Below, one piece after another: positions 16,715 to 25,266 of a stretch of DNA of 64,000 nt. The notes under the pieces were generated by a model. It was not told the origin of the DNA, made no database searches, and saw nothing but the letters and a program-made list of their open reading frames with translations. Location: NCBI GenBank assembly GCA_963827785.1, contig CAWHCT010000008.1, positions 62,001-126,000 on the forward strand, written 5' to 3'. Each line of letters opens with the position of its first letter. The stretch's first letter is position 1. Position numbers and translations under genes: made by a program. Source of the stretch: Site-B1 sp963827785. Its GTDB lineage: Bacteria; Bacteroidota; Bacteroidia; Flavobacteriales; Flavobacteriaceae.

Positions 16715-17559
16715 CTCTTGTTTGCTTTTTTAGTTTTAGCTGTAGTTTTTTTCCTTGCTTTCTTCCATTTACGCTCCTTATTGAGCTCTTCCAAAGCCAA
16801 AAGGTCTTCTTGGGAGATTACTTTTAGGAAGGATGGATGCTGCTCAATGGCATATTCAATTTTTTCTACAATTTGATCAATAGAATCATTATCATAATCA
16901 ATGTATAGTGGTTCTTTAATCTCCATTGACTGCAAAATATTCTTCTTTTTAACCCGCAATCCTTTTTTATCAAAGGATCGTCTAAACCCATCAATAACAA
17001 TAGGCACAACAATTGGTTTGTATTTTTTAATAATGTGAGCTGTTCCCTTCCTAATAGGTTTGAAAGGTGTCGTTGTGCCTTGAGGAAAGGTTATGACCCA
17101 TCCATCATTCAAAGCTTGTCCAATATTCGATATATCACTGAATTTGACTTGCCTGTTTATCTCCTTACCAGCTTCTCTCCAAGTCCTGTCAATGCTAATT
17201 GACCCTGCATAAGCCATTATTTTAGGCAATAGCCCGGATCTCATTGTTTCCTTGGCAGCCACATAATAAATATTGAGTTTCGGATTCCATAAATAGCCAA
17301 CATTTTTTATACTGTCGATTCTACCGCTTAAGCTGGCATTAAAAACATGGAACATGGCAACAACATCGGCAAAATAGGTTTGGTGATTAGAGATAAACAA
17401 AACATTGGTTTCCGGTAATTCCTTAATTATTTCAGAACCTTCAATGTTCAATTCATTAAATCCTCTAAAGCGTTGATGTGTCAATAAACCCATTATTCTT
17501 ATGAGCCATTTTTTTAGAAATAGAATATGTCCAAAAGGATTTTTTTTGAATAATCCCAT
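16711..17559 (-). CDS. PlsC-like acyltransferase with unusual motifs
   Basis: 282 residues of the lysophosphatidic-acid acyltransferase (PlsC/LPLAT) superfamily. The expected HX4D catalytic motif is spelt NHQTYFAD, with five residues between His and Asp. The acceptor-binding motif, usually FPEGTR, is FPQGTTTPFKP. An overall PlsC fold is still clear from FISNH, GSISIDR and VPIVIDGFRRSF. The C-terminal 20 residues are Lys/Ala-rich (KKTTAKTKKANKS). It probably acylates a lipid or another acceptor at the membrane. Homologues with this spelling seem general in flavobacteria, so the changes probably mark a subfamily rather than decay. Confidence 0.8.
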   Translation of the reverse strand: MGLFKKNPFGHILFLKKWLIRIMGLLTHQRFRGFNELNIEGSEIIKELPETNVLFISNHQTYFADVVAMFHVFNASLSGRIDSIKNVGYLWNPKLNIYYVAAKETMRSGLLPKIMAYAGSISIDRTWREAGKEINRQVKFSDISNIGQALNDGWVITFPQGTTTPFKPIRKGTAHIIKKYKPIVVPIVIDGFRRSFDKKGLRVKKKNILQSMEIKEPLYIDYDNDSIDQIVEKIEYAIEQHPSFLKVISQEDLLALEELNKERKWKKARKKTTAKTKKANKS

Positions 17560-17607
17560 AGAATGTTTTTGGTAAAGGTGAATTACAAATGTAAAAAAAT
17601 GGAATTA

Positions 17608-18249
17608 CTATAAGGCGTCTTTTATCAAGTCTTTAACTTCACTAAGCATCATGGCTGTTGCTCCCCAGACAATATGGCCATTTAAAAAATAAGCGGGAAC
17701 CTCAATCTTTTTATTGTACGAAGTTGATACTGTTTTAGTTACAACACTACTTTCATGAATAAAGTCAATTAAGGAAACTTCTAATATTTCTTCAACTTCG
17801 CTTTCTTCTAAAACAAATTCCGGGGTATGATCCAAAATTCCAATAAATGGCTGAACGGCAAAATTACTTGGTGGAATGTAGATCTGGGTCAGTCTTTTAA
17901 CAATCTTAACCTTATCAGTATGAACTCCAATTTCTTCTTGAGTTTCTCTCTTAGCTGTATATTCCAGATCAAAATCATTTTTTTCTACTTTACCACCCGG
18001 GAAACTTATTTGAGCAGAATGTACGCCGTTGTATGGCTTTCTCTGGATCAATGCGAATTTTGTCAGTTCATTTCTATCAGGGTAAAATAACGCCAAAACT
18101 GCCGATTGTTTTGCCTTTTTCATAGCTGTTTTGTACCTGTCTTGAAAATCTATTCTGTTAGGCGGCAACATTTTAAATTGAGATGTTTCCGCAGGTAAAG
18201 GGATATTTTTTATTTTTGAAGCAATTATTAAAAAATTATCGAAATTCAT
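17608..18249 (-). CDS. NUDIX hydrolase, CoA pyrophosphatase type
   Basis: 213 residues. The NUDIX box is at about residues 100-124: GGKVEKN... followed by RETQEEIGV, which carries the metal-binding Glu residues. The preceding HSAQISFPGG matches the CoA-diphosphatase signature (NUDT7/YeaB type), so the likely reaction is cleavage of CoA or acyl-CoA to phosphopantetheine and 3',5'-ADP. It is transcribed divergently from the cyclophilin gene; the two start codons are separated by two bases. It ends 48 bases before the acyltransferase gene and could be co-transcribed with it. Confidence 0.87.
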   Translation of the reverse strand: MNFDNFLIIASKIKNIPLPAETSQFKMLPPNRIDFQDRYKTAMKKAKQSAVLALFYPDRNELTKFALIQRKPYNGVHSAQISFPGGKVEKNDFDLEYTAKRETQEEIGVHTDKVKIVKRLTQIYIPPSNFAVQPFIGILDHTPEFVLEESEVEEILEVSLIDFIHESSVVTKTVSTSYNKKIEVPAYFLNGHIVWGATAMMLSEVKDLIKDAL

Positions 18250-18251
18250 TT

Positions 18252-18962
18252 ATGAAGTACTTTATTTTTTTATGTCTGGCCATATTACTTTTCAATTGTG
18301 AAGATAAACAATCTGATAAAAAAAGAGTGAAAAATAATGTGGTAACAGACTCTATTCAGGCTGAAAATATTAAAAAAAAGGATGAGACCAGCGAGCCGAA
18401 AAGAGAATATCCTCTGTTATCGGATAAAAATGCTATGGAATTCTTTTTAGAGTATGAAAAACTCAATAAAGAAAATAAAGTAAGAATTAAAACCGATTTC
18501 GGGGATATTGATATTCTCCTTTATGACGAAACTAAATTCCATAGAGCCAATTTTATTTTTCTTACTAAACAAGATTACTTCAGTGGCACACAATTTTATC
18601 GAGTAATCAATAATTTTATAATCCAAGGTGGAAGCAGTGACGATAGACGTGTTGGAAGAAAGAGAAGCAATATTGGAAGATATTTGTTGCCTACTGATAC
18701 AAAAAGAGGATTTAAGCATGACAGAGGTGTAATTAGCATGCCAAGTAGTGAGATTGAAAATCCGCATAAATTGGCATCACCATATGAGTTTTTTATTGTT
18801 CAGCAAAAAGGGGGAGCGCATTTTTTAGATGGTGATTATACTATTTTTGGTAAGGTTATCAATGGTATGGATGTTGTAGATAAAATTGCTTCTGTAAAAA
18901 CTGATGAAGCCGACTGGCCATTACAAAACGTTTATATAAGAAAAGTCACAATTATTGAATAA
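18252..18962 (+). CDS. Cyclophilin-type peptidyl-prolyl isomerase lipoprotein
   Basis: Start chosen at ATG 18252 (236 residues), because MKYFIFLCLAILLFNC is a perfect lipoprotein signal; an open frame upstream runs inside the NUDIX gene on the opposite strand. The cyclophilin domain occupies about residues 75-236: VRIKTDFGDIDILLYD, HRANFIFLTK, GTQFYRVINNFIIQGG and FTIFGKV-like YTIFGKVINGMDVVDKI. The family speeds proline isomerisation in folding proteins; the lipid anchor places it at the periplasmic face of a membrane. The promoter must lie inside the NUDIX coding region. Confidence 0.9.
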   Translation: MKYFIFLCLAILLFNCEDKQSDKKRVKNNVVTDSIQAENIKKKDETSEPKREYPLLSDKNAMEFFLEYEKLNKENKVRIKTDFGDIDILLYDETKFHRANFIFLTKQDYFSGTQFYRVINNFIIQGGSSDDRRVGRKRSNIGRYLLPTDTKRGFKHDRGVISMPSSEIENPHKLASPYEFFIVQQKGGAHFLDGDYTIFGKVINGMDVVDKIASVKTDEADWPLQNVYIRKVTIIE

Positions 18963-19022
18963 ACGAATTAAAAAATACAGATTTTTCATATCTTTCTGAA
19001 TTAAACATATCCTCACAAATAA

Positions 19023-21170
19023 ATGAAAAAAAACAATCCTTTAAATCACATTTTACTAGTCGTTCTATGTGGTTTTGTCGTGCTTACAAGTTGTAAGCAA
19101 AACGATGAGAAAGAATCAAAAAAAATGACCGATAATATATTACTGGAAGAGTGGACGGGTCCATATAATGGTGTTCCGGCTTTTGACAAAATGAATGTTG
19201 ATGATATAAAGGAAGCCATGCAAATGGGTATGGAATTAAGTTTAACAGATATAGATAAAATCGCCAATAATAATGAACCGGCAACTTTTGAAAATACAAT
19301 TGCTACTATGGAACGATCAGGTAAAGAACTTGACCGAGTCTATGCTTATTATGGTATTTTAAGCAGTAACATGTCTTCTCCTGAATTCAGAAAAATTCAA
19401 AGTGAATTGGCTCCGGAATTATCAGACTATCGATCTAAAATATCACAAAATGAGAATCTTTTCAAACGAATAAAAACGGTTTATGATGCATCACAAAAAA
19501 CACCACTTGAATCAGACCAGCAGCGTGTCGTAGATTTGATCTATAAAAGTTTTGAAATGAATGGTGCCGAACTGGATGCTGAAAAGAAAAAACGCTACGC
19601 CGAAATCAATAAAGAACTTTCTACTCTTTACACGGACTTTTCTAATAATGTCTTACATGATGAAGAGAATTATGTGACCTATCTAACTAAAGAACAGCTA
19701 AGCGGCTTATCTGATGGGTTTATAAAATCAGCCGCTAAAATAGCATCGGATAAAGGACAGTCGGGAAAATATGCTATTACCAATTCACGTTCATCTATGG
19801 ACCCTTTCCTTACCTACTCTAAAGAACGCGAATTACGTAAAAAGGTCTGGACAAATTATTATTCTAGAGGAGATAATGGTGATGAATATGACAACAATGA
19901 GATCATTGCAAAAATCCTGAAACTTCGCAAAGAACGTGTTGCATTATTAGGTTATGACAATTACGCTGAATGGAGATTACAAGATAGAATGGCTAAAAAT
20001 CCTGAAAATGCAATGGAATTAATGAATGCAGTTTGGCCTGCAGCTATAGCGAGAGTTGAAGAAGAAGTTGCAGATATGCAAAAAATAGCGAACAAAGACA
20101 ATATCACTATCGAACCTTGGGATTACAGATACTATGCAGAAAAAGTCAGAAAACAAAAATACGATCTGGATAGCGATGAGGTCAAACAATATTTACAACT
20201 GGATAAGTTAACTCAGGCTTTATTCTTTACAGCTGGAGAAATATTCAATTATGATTTTAAACCGGTTCCGGAAGGATCAGTTCCAGTATTTCATGAAGAT
20301 GTAAAAGTGTGGGAAGTGACTGATAAGGAATCCGGAGAACATATTGGTCTTTGGTATTTAGACCCTTTTGCAAGAGAAGGTAAACGATCTGGAGCCTGGG
20401 CCACAACCTACAGAAGCCATACCACTTTTGATGGTAAGGAAACTGTTTTAGGTTCAAACAATTCTAATTTTGTTAAACCTGCTCCTGGAGAGGCTGTATT
20501 AGTCTCGTGGGATGATGCGGAAACGTTCTTCCACGAATTTGGTCATGCACTTCATTTCTTTTCATCAAATGTAAAATATCCGACTTTAAATGGAGGGGTA
20601 AGAGATTATACTGAGTTCCAATCTCAATTACTGGAGAGATGGCTATCTACAGATAAAGTGATCAATCAATTTTTGGTACATAATAAAACCGGTAAACCTA
20701 TCCCAGCTGATTTAGTAACGAAAATCAAGAAAGCTGCAACCTTTAATCAGGGCTTTGCTACTACCGAATATTTGGCATCGGCTATCATGGATATGAAATT
20801 ACACCTTGCAGATCCAACAAATATAGATATTGACAAATTTGAGCGAGAAACATTAGCAGAATTAAAAATGCCTAAAGAATTGCCTATGCGTCACAGAACA
20901 CCTCATTTTGGGCATGTATTCGCCGGGGAAGGTTACGCAACCGCTTACTATGGTTACATGTGGGCAGATGTATTGACCAGTGATGCATCAGAAGCTTTTA
21001 AGGAAGCTCCGGAGGGGTTTTATGATAAAACAGTAGCCGATAAATGTGTTAATTATCTGTTTGCTCCAAGAAATTCTGTGGATCCTGCAGAGGCTTATAG
21101 AAAATTTAGAGGTCGGGATGCCAAAATTGATGCTTTAATGAGAGACAGAGGATTTCCCGTTCCAAATTAA
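19023..21170 (+). CDS. M3-family zinc metallopeptidase (Dcp-like) lipoprotein
   Basis: 715 residues. It begins with a lipoprotein signal (VLTSCKQN) and then shows the M3 family architecture. The zinc site is FFHEFGHALH with His504, Glu505 and His508; the third ligand is probably the Glu in DYTEFQSQ about 27 residues on. Residues near the C-terminus (FGHVFAGEGYATAYYGYMWAD) match the substrate-binding loop of peptidyl-dipeptidase Dcp and oligopeptidase A. It likely degrades short peptides in the periplasm. It forms its own unit and ends at a clear terminator. Confidence 0.93.
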   Translation: MKKNNPLNHILLVVLCGFVVLTSCKQNDEKESKKMTDNILLEEWTGPYNGVPAFDKMNVDDIKEAMQMGMELSLTDIDKIANNNEPATFENTIATMERSGKELDRVYAYYGILSSNMSSPEFRKIQSELAPELSDYRSKISQNENLFKRIKTVYDASQKTPLESDQQRVVDLIYKSFEMNGAELDAEKKKRYAEINKELSTLYTDFSNNVLHDEENYVTYLTKEQLSGLSDGFIKSAAKIASDKGQSGKYAITNSRSSMDPFLTYSKERELRKKVWTNYYSRGDNGDEYDNNEIIAKILKLRKERVALLGYDNYAEWRLQDRMAKNPENAMELMNAVWPAAIARVEEEVADMQKIANKDNITIEPWDYRYYAEKVRKQKYDLDSDEVKQYLQLDKLTQALFFTAGEIFNYDFKPVPEGSVPVFHEDVKVWEVTDKESGEHIGLWYLDPFAREGKRSGAWATTYRSHTTFDGKETVLGSNNSNFVKPAPGEAVLVSWDDAETFFHEFGHALHFFSSNVKYPTLNGGVRDYTEFQSQLLERWLSTDKVINQFLVHNKTGKPIPADLVTKIKKAATFNQGFATTEYLASAIMDMKLHLADPTNIDIDKFERETLAELKMPKELPMRHRTPHFGHVFAGEGYATAYYGYMWADVLTSDASEAFKEAPEGFYDKTVADKCVNYLFAPRNSVDPAEAYRKFRGRDAKIDALMRDRGFPVPN

Positions 21171-21182
21171 TAATTGATATTT

Positions 21183-21213
21183 AAAAAAGCCATGAGTCGA
21201 TCATGGCTTTTTT
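21183..21213 (+). terminator. Intrinsic terminator of the M3 peptidase gene
   Basis: A 13-bp stem (21183-21195 with 21201-21213), loop of five bases, ending in a run of seven T. It begins 12 bases after the stop codon. Confidence 0.88.
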
Positions 21214-21400
21214 GTTTCAATCTTACTAAATATACTTTTATTAAGATCATCAATTATTTAATTATTTTCAACTAACAAATAATAATGTAAGTGCTTCGCT
21301 TTTAATTTTATCCTATAAAAGTGTTTTCTTACAAAAAATTGCAAGATGATATGTTTTTTTCTTAAATTGGCACCTTTAAATAGCATTTAACCATATTGAC

Positions 21401-22762
21401 ATGAAAAATATTCTCCTTATTTTTTGCCTTTTAATATTTGGTTCTGGATATTCTCAAGAAGAAACAACAAAAGAATTGCCAAGTCTGTCCCAGCGCTGGA
21501 CTGCTAAATTTGGTTTAAATATGGTAAGAAGTACAGGTGATGGTAATCCTTTGGGATCTTTTTCTGAAAATGCATTTTCTAATCCTTTAGCCTTAGGTAT
21601 TGAATATAAAGTAAGCGATGTAATTGCTGTCTCCCTATTGCAAAGTGTTAATAAATGGAAAGCCGGTAAAGGCATAATTGATGGGGTTGAAATTCAGGAG
21701 GATCAAACTTATTTTGCAATGGACGCTGGTTTGAAATTTTATTTTGATGAATATTTTCTTGATGCTGATTGGATGGACCTTTATCTTGAAGGGGGATTTG
21801 GATATTTTAATGAAAGAGAAAGTGGTGTATCTGGAAATCTAGGTCTTGGTGGTATTTTATGGTTATCACCTTCTTTCGGATTGAATTTACAGGGAATAGG
21901 AAAATTTGCGGGGAAGGGCAATTCCAATACAAATCACTTTCAATATTTTGCAGGACTTGTTTATAGTTTCGGTGGAATAGATAGTGATAATGATGGAATA
22001 ATGGATAAAGAAGATGAATGTCCGCTGGAGTTTGGTTTAATTCAATTCAATGGTTGTCCTGATTCAGATGGTGATGGTGTTAAAGAATCTATGGATGAAT
22101 GTCCATTAGTAGCCGGTCCAAAAGAATTAAAAGGTTGTCCTGACAGAGATAATGACGGGGTTGCTGATAAAAATGATGAATGCCCTGATGAAAAAGGCGG
22201 ATTAAATACAAGAGGCTGTCCTGATAAAGACAATGATGGGGTTCCGGATAAATTTGATAACTGTCCAGAAGTTCCAGGTTCATTCAATAATAGAGGATGT
22301 CCTTGGCAGGATTCAGATAAAGATGGTGTGATTGACAAGGATGATAAATGTCCAAATCAAATTGGACCAATTGAAAATCAAGGTTGTCCATATCCTAAAT
22401 TAAGTCAGTCTGAAGCAAAGATCATTGATGCTTTCGCAGAAACTATCCTTTTTGATCAAGGTAAATTTGACTTAAATGTATCTAGTAAAGCGACTTTAGA
22501 TAGAATAGTTGACATTATGAAAACTTATACTAGCGAAAGATTTCATATAGCAGGTCATACTGATAACACATTTACATCAGATTTTAATCAAGTCCTGTCT
22601 CAAAACAGAGCAATAGCTGTTAGGAACTATTTCATATCAAAAGGTGTTGATGCGGCTCGTTTAACTGCAAAGGGTTATGGTGAAACCAAACCGGTAGAAT
22701 CAAATGATACTGAAGAAGGAAGGACCAAGAACCGACGAGTGGCTATTATTTTAATTAAATAA
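21401..22762 (+). CDS. OmpA-family protein with thrombospondin type 3 repeats
   Basis: 453 residues. Signal peptide (cleavage after about residue 18), an N-terminal beta-barrel-like part (to about residue 190), five calcium-binding thrombospondin type 3 repeats (about 192-330; pattern DxDxDGxxDxxDxCP...GCP), and a C-terminal OmpA domain that binds peptidoglycan (about 340-453, HIAGHTDNT and NRAIAVRNYF). This is an abundant outer-membrane protein type in flavobacteria, tying the outer membrane to the cell wall. A TTG at 21339 and TAAATTGG at 21363 form a weak promoter candidate upstream. Confidence 0.93.
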   Translation: MKNILLIFCLLIFGSGYSQEETTKELPSLSQRWTAKFGLNMVRSTGDGNPLGSFSENAFSNPLALGIEYKVSDVIAVSLLQSVNKWKAGKGIIDGVEIQEDQTYFAMDAGLKFYFDEYFLDADWMDLYLEGGFGYFNERESGVSGNLGLGGILWLSPSFGLNLQGIGKFAGKGNSNTNHFQYFAGLVYSFGGIDSDNDGIMDKEDECPLEFGLIQFNGCPDSDGDGVKESMDECPLVAGPKELKGCPDRDNDGVADKNDECPDEKGGLNTRGCPDKDNDGVPDKFDNCPEVPGSFNNRGCPWQDSDKDGVIDKDDKCPNQIGPIENQGCPYPKLSQSEAKIIDAFAETILFDQGKFDLNVSSKATLDRIVDIMKTYTSERFHIAGHTDNTFTSDFNQVLSQNRAIAVRNYFISKGVDAARLTAKGYGETKPVESNDTEEGRTKNRRVAIILIK

Positions 22763-22861
22763 TACAATTCAGCTCAACAAAAATACATTTCAGTATATAT
22801 AATTTTATAAACACTGCTGTTTTTAAAATATTTGTGGTGTTAATCATAAAATATATATACC

Positions 22862-23332
22862 ATGACTCTTTCAACAAATTTTTACCCAATTAACAATCTT
22901 TATAGTTCAAAACTTATTAAACGATTGACCTTCTATGTATTCTTATTTTTAGGAATTGCTATAAGTTACTCACAAGATGAACTGCATACAATAAAGGTAT
23001 CGGTGGACAATGTGATGAATAATAATGGAAAAGTAATTTTTAGTCTGCACAGCCAAGATACTTTTATGAAAACTGAAAGCTTGCAAAGAGCAGAAAGCAA
23101 CATTGAAAATAATAAAGTTGAGGTCACTTTTAAGAATGTGGCTCCAGGAACTTACGCTATAATGGTCCTTCATGATGAAAACGAAAATTACAGAATGGAT
23201 TTTGATACTAATGGAATGCCAATAGAAAGTTACGGGATGTCAAACAATCCTTTAAGTTACGGACCGCCTCAGTTTAGCGATGCCAAATTTGAGGTTGATA
23301 ATGAAGATCTGGACTTTAAAATAAGATTTTAG
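22862..23332 (+). CDS. DUF2141 secreted protein
   Basis: 156 residues with a signal peptide preceded by an unusually long polar N-terminus (about 20 residues), cleaved near ISYSQ. The mature domain is DUF2141: KVIFSLHSQDTF, VAPGTYAIMVLHDENENYRMD (the acidic DENEN stretch may bind a metal), and GMSNNPLSYGPPQF. The fold is predicted to be an immunoglobulin-like beta-sandwich; function is unknown. It lies 99 bases behind the OmpA gene and ends at a terminator shared with dps. Confidence 0.83.
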   Translation: MTLSTNFYPINNLYSSKLIKRLTFYVFLFLGIAISYSQDELHTIKVSVDNVMNNNGKVIFSLHSQDTFMKTESLQRAESNIENNKVEVTFKNVAPGTYAIMVLHDENENYRMDFDTNGMPIESYGMSNNPLSYGPPQFSDAKFEVDNEDLDFKIRF

Positions 23333-23340
23333 AAATTAAA

Positions 23341-23364
23341 AAAAGCGGCTAATGAGCCGCTTTT
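23341..23364. terminator. Bidirectional terminator between DUF2141 gene and dps
   Basis: A 10-bp perfect stem (23341-23350 with 23355-23364) with an AATG loop; A-run on one side and T-run on the other. Confidence 0.85.
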
Positions 23365-23381
23365 CCATTGTGTTTTAAATA

Positions 23382-23867
23382 CTAGATCGATTCGTCCAAC
23401 CAAGCTTTCATCATCCAAAACGTTTTTTCCTGTTCTGTAATAAAGCCACTCATCATGGAGTTTGTCCCTTCATCATTTGCTTCACCCGACTTATCCAATA
23501 TCATTCTCTCAATTTTCAAAAGTTCTGATAAAGAATCGACAATTAAATGTACTGCTTTCTCATCCTGCTTTATATTTTTACCAATAGGCACTTTTACATT
23601 TTCAACATAATCTTCAAAAGTATGCAATGGTGTCTCGCCTAAAGTCAGAATGCGTTCGGCAATTTCATCAACTTTTATATTTGCATCAGTGTATAATTCT
23701 TCAAATTTAACATGAAGATCAAAAAATCTTTTCCCTTTAATGTTCCAGTGAATTCCTCTCAAGTTCTGATAATATATCTGAAAATTACTTAGTAATTTAT
23801 TTAAGTCATTTGCTAATTCCTTTGTAACTCCTACTTCTAATCCTATACTATTTAAGGTCATATTCAT
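23382..23867 (-). CDS. dps: Dps-family ferritin-like DNA-protection protein
   Basis: 161 residues from the ATG at 23867 (a second ATG at 23861 is equally possible). The ferroxidase residues are all present with canonical spacing: His40 in RGIHWN, His52, Glu56, Asp67 and Glu71 in VDEIAERI. Dps forms a 12-subunit shell that oxidises Fe(II) with H2O2 and stores the iron, protecting DNA. It is transcribed away from the oxyR homologue, its usual activator, from a shared region of about 104 bases. Confidence 0.93.
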   Translation of the reverse strand: MNMTLNSIGLEVGVTKELANDLNKLLSNFQIYYQNLRGIHWNIKGKRFFDLHVKFEELYTDANIKVDEIAERILTLGETPLHTFEDYVENVKVPIGKNIKQDEKAVHLIVDSLSELLKIERMILDKSGEANDEGTNSMMSGFITEQEKTFWMMKAWLDESI

Positions 23868-23971
23868 TTATTTTTACTGTTTTTATTAGGATAAAATTAC
23901 CACAGATTTAATATTATTTTCTATAAATTTTATTGATAGTTTTTATATCTTTATAGGCTAAATTGATAATC

Positions 23972-24910
23972 ATGACAATTACACAACTGTATTATGTTTT
24001 GGCAGTAGCCGAAAATCAAAATTTCACAAAAGCTGCTGAAAAATGTTTTGTAACACAACCCACTCTAAGCATGCAAATACAAAAGTTGGAAGATGAACTG
24101 GACATCCAAATATTTGACCGTTCAAAAAAGCCAATTGCATTAACCGAGGTAGGTAATAAAATAGTAAATCAAGCCAGAAATATTGTGAATGAAGCAGGCA
24201 GAATAAAAGATATAGTGGATCAGCAAAAAGGATTTATTGGTGGTGAATTCAAATTAGGGATAATTCCTACTATAATGCCTACATTATTACCAATGTTCTT
24301 AAAAACGTTCGTGAAGAAATATCCTAAGGTTAAATTAAAAATAGAAGAACTGGCTACAGATGAGCTTATTTTCAGAATCAATAAAGGCCATCTGGATGCA
24401 GCCATAGCCGCCACACCTTTGGAAAATGAAAATATCAAAGAACGTGTGTTGTATTATGAGCCATTTGTAAGTTATATACCTAATAAGCACAGGCTTAGTT
24501 CTAAAAATAAAATTGATGTTTCAGATCTGGATTTAAGTGATATGCTACTTCTTGAAGACGGACATTGTTTTAGAGATGGTGTGATCAATTTATGTAATGC
24601 TTTTAAACATCTAGACGATGAACATTTTCAATTGGAAAGTGGAAGTATTGAAACACTAATAAAGTTATCGAATGAAGGATTGGGAATGACCTTATTACCT
24701 TATTTACACACTTTGGATATTAAAGAATCTGAAAAGGCAAATCTACATTTTTTCAATGATCCGTCTCCGGCCAGAGAGGTAAGTATTATTTACCACAAAA
24801 GTGAACTAAAAATGCATATTATTGAAGCATTGCAGGATGTAATTTCAGGAATAATTAGGGGAGCAATTGCATTTCAGGATGTTAAGATTATAAGTCCCTT
24901 ACCCAAATAA
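23972..24910 (+). CDS. oxyR: OxyR-type LysR regulator (peroxide sensor)
   Basis: 312 residues from the ATG at 23972; an earlier in-frame TTG would add only three residues. The N-terminal LysR helix-turn-helix (residues 1-60, NFTKAAEKCFVTQPTLSMQIQKLE) is followed by the substrate-binding fold. The redox pair is clear: Cys199 and Cys208 in HCFRDGVINLC, the same positions as in E. coli OxyR, so peroxide sensing by disulfide formation is very likely. It faces dps across a short divergent region and ends at a strong terminator. Confidence 0.93.
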   Translation: MTITQLYYVLAVAENQNFTKAAEKCFVTQPTLSMQIQKLEDELDIQIFDRSKKPIALTEVGNKIVNQARNIVNEAGRIKDIVDQQKGFIGGEFKLGIIPTIMPTLLPMFLKTFVKKYPKVKLKIEELATDELIFRINKGHLDAAIAATPLENENIKERVLYYEPFVSYIPNKHRLSSKNKIDVSDLDLSDMLLLEDGHCFRDGVINLCNAFKHLDDEHFQLESGSIETLIKLSNEGLGMTLLPYLHTLDIKESEKANLHFFNDPSPAREVSIIYHKSELKMHIIEALQDVISGIIRGAIAFQDVKIISPLPK

Positions 24911-24934
24911 AAAAGCGACCGAAAGGTCGCTTTT
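24911..24934. terminator. Bidirectional terminator after oxyR
   Basis: A 10-bp stem (24911-24920 with 24925-24934) with a stable GAAA tetraloop, flanked by A-run and T-run; it lies between oxyR and a convergent small gene. Confidence 0.87.
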
Positions 24935-24936
24935 CA

Positions 24937-25134
24937 TTATACTTTTAAATAGATTAAACATTTATCTAATTCTGGATTCTGCTTAATAAGTGAATTAATG
25001 AAAATTTTTAGTTCCTCAATTTCATAAGGTAACAATCTTTCTAATGCTTTCTTCACTTCTTTACAGAACAACGAAACATCAAAACTTACTTTATTCAGCA
25101 CCGTTTTGGTGTACTCTAACATTGCTCTTGCCAT
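24937..25134 (-). CDS. Small conserved helical protein (65 residues)
   Basis: 65 residues beginning MARAMLEYTKTVLNKVSFD and ending NPELDKCLIYLKV, almost entirely helical with two Cys. From memory, near-identical short proteins with the same N-terminus are widespread in flavobacteria, all uncharacterised. It is bounded by the terminator of oxyR on one side and a 132-base gap on the other, and is likely a single-gene unit. No function can be assigned. Confidence 0.75.
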   Translation of the reverse strand: MARAMLEYTKTVLNKVSFDVSLFCKEVKKALERLLPYEIEELKIFINSLIKQNPELDKCLIYLKV

Positions 25135-25266
25135 AGGTTATAATTAGTTTTAGGTTAATAAGGGTAGATCTTTAAATAGGCCATAATTTTAAGTTAGCTT
25201 TATAAAGATATTAAAAAATGTCTTAATAATTTCTTAATATAATAAAAATTGTTGTTAAACATAATT

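Noticed and set aside
22042..22338. Minus-strand frame of 98 codons, Ser/Pro/Leu-rich with internal repeats
   Set aside because: It is the antisense of the repeated thrombospondin type 3 region of the OmpA-family gene; the repeats are explained by the sense protein.
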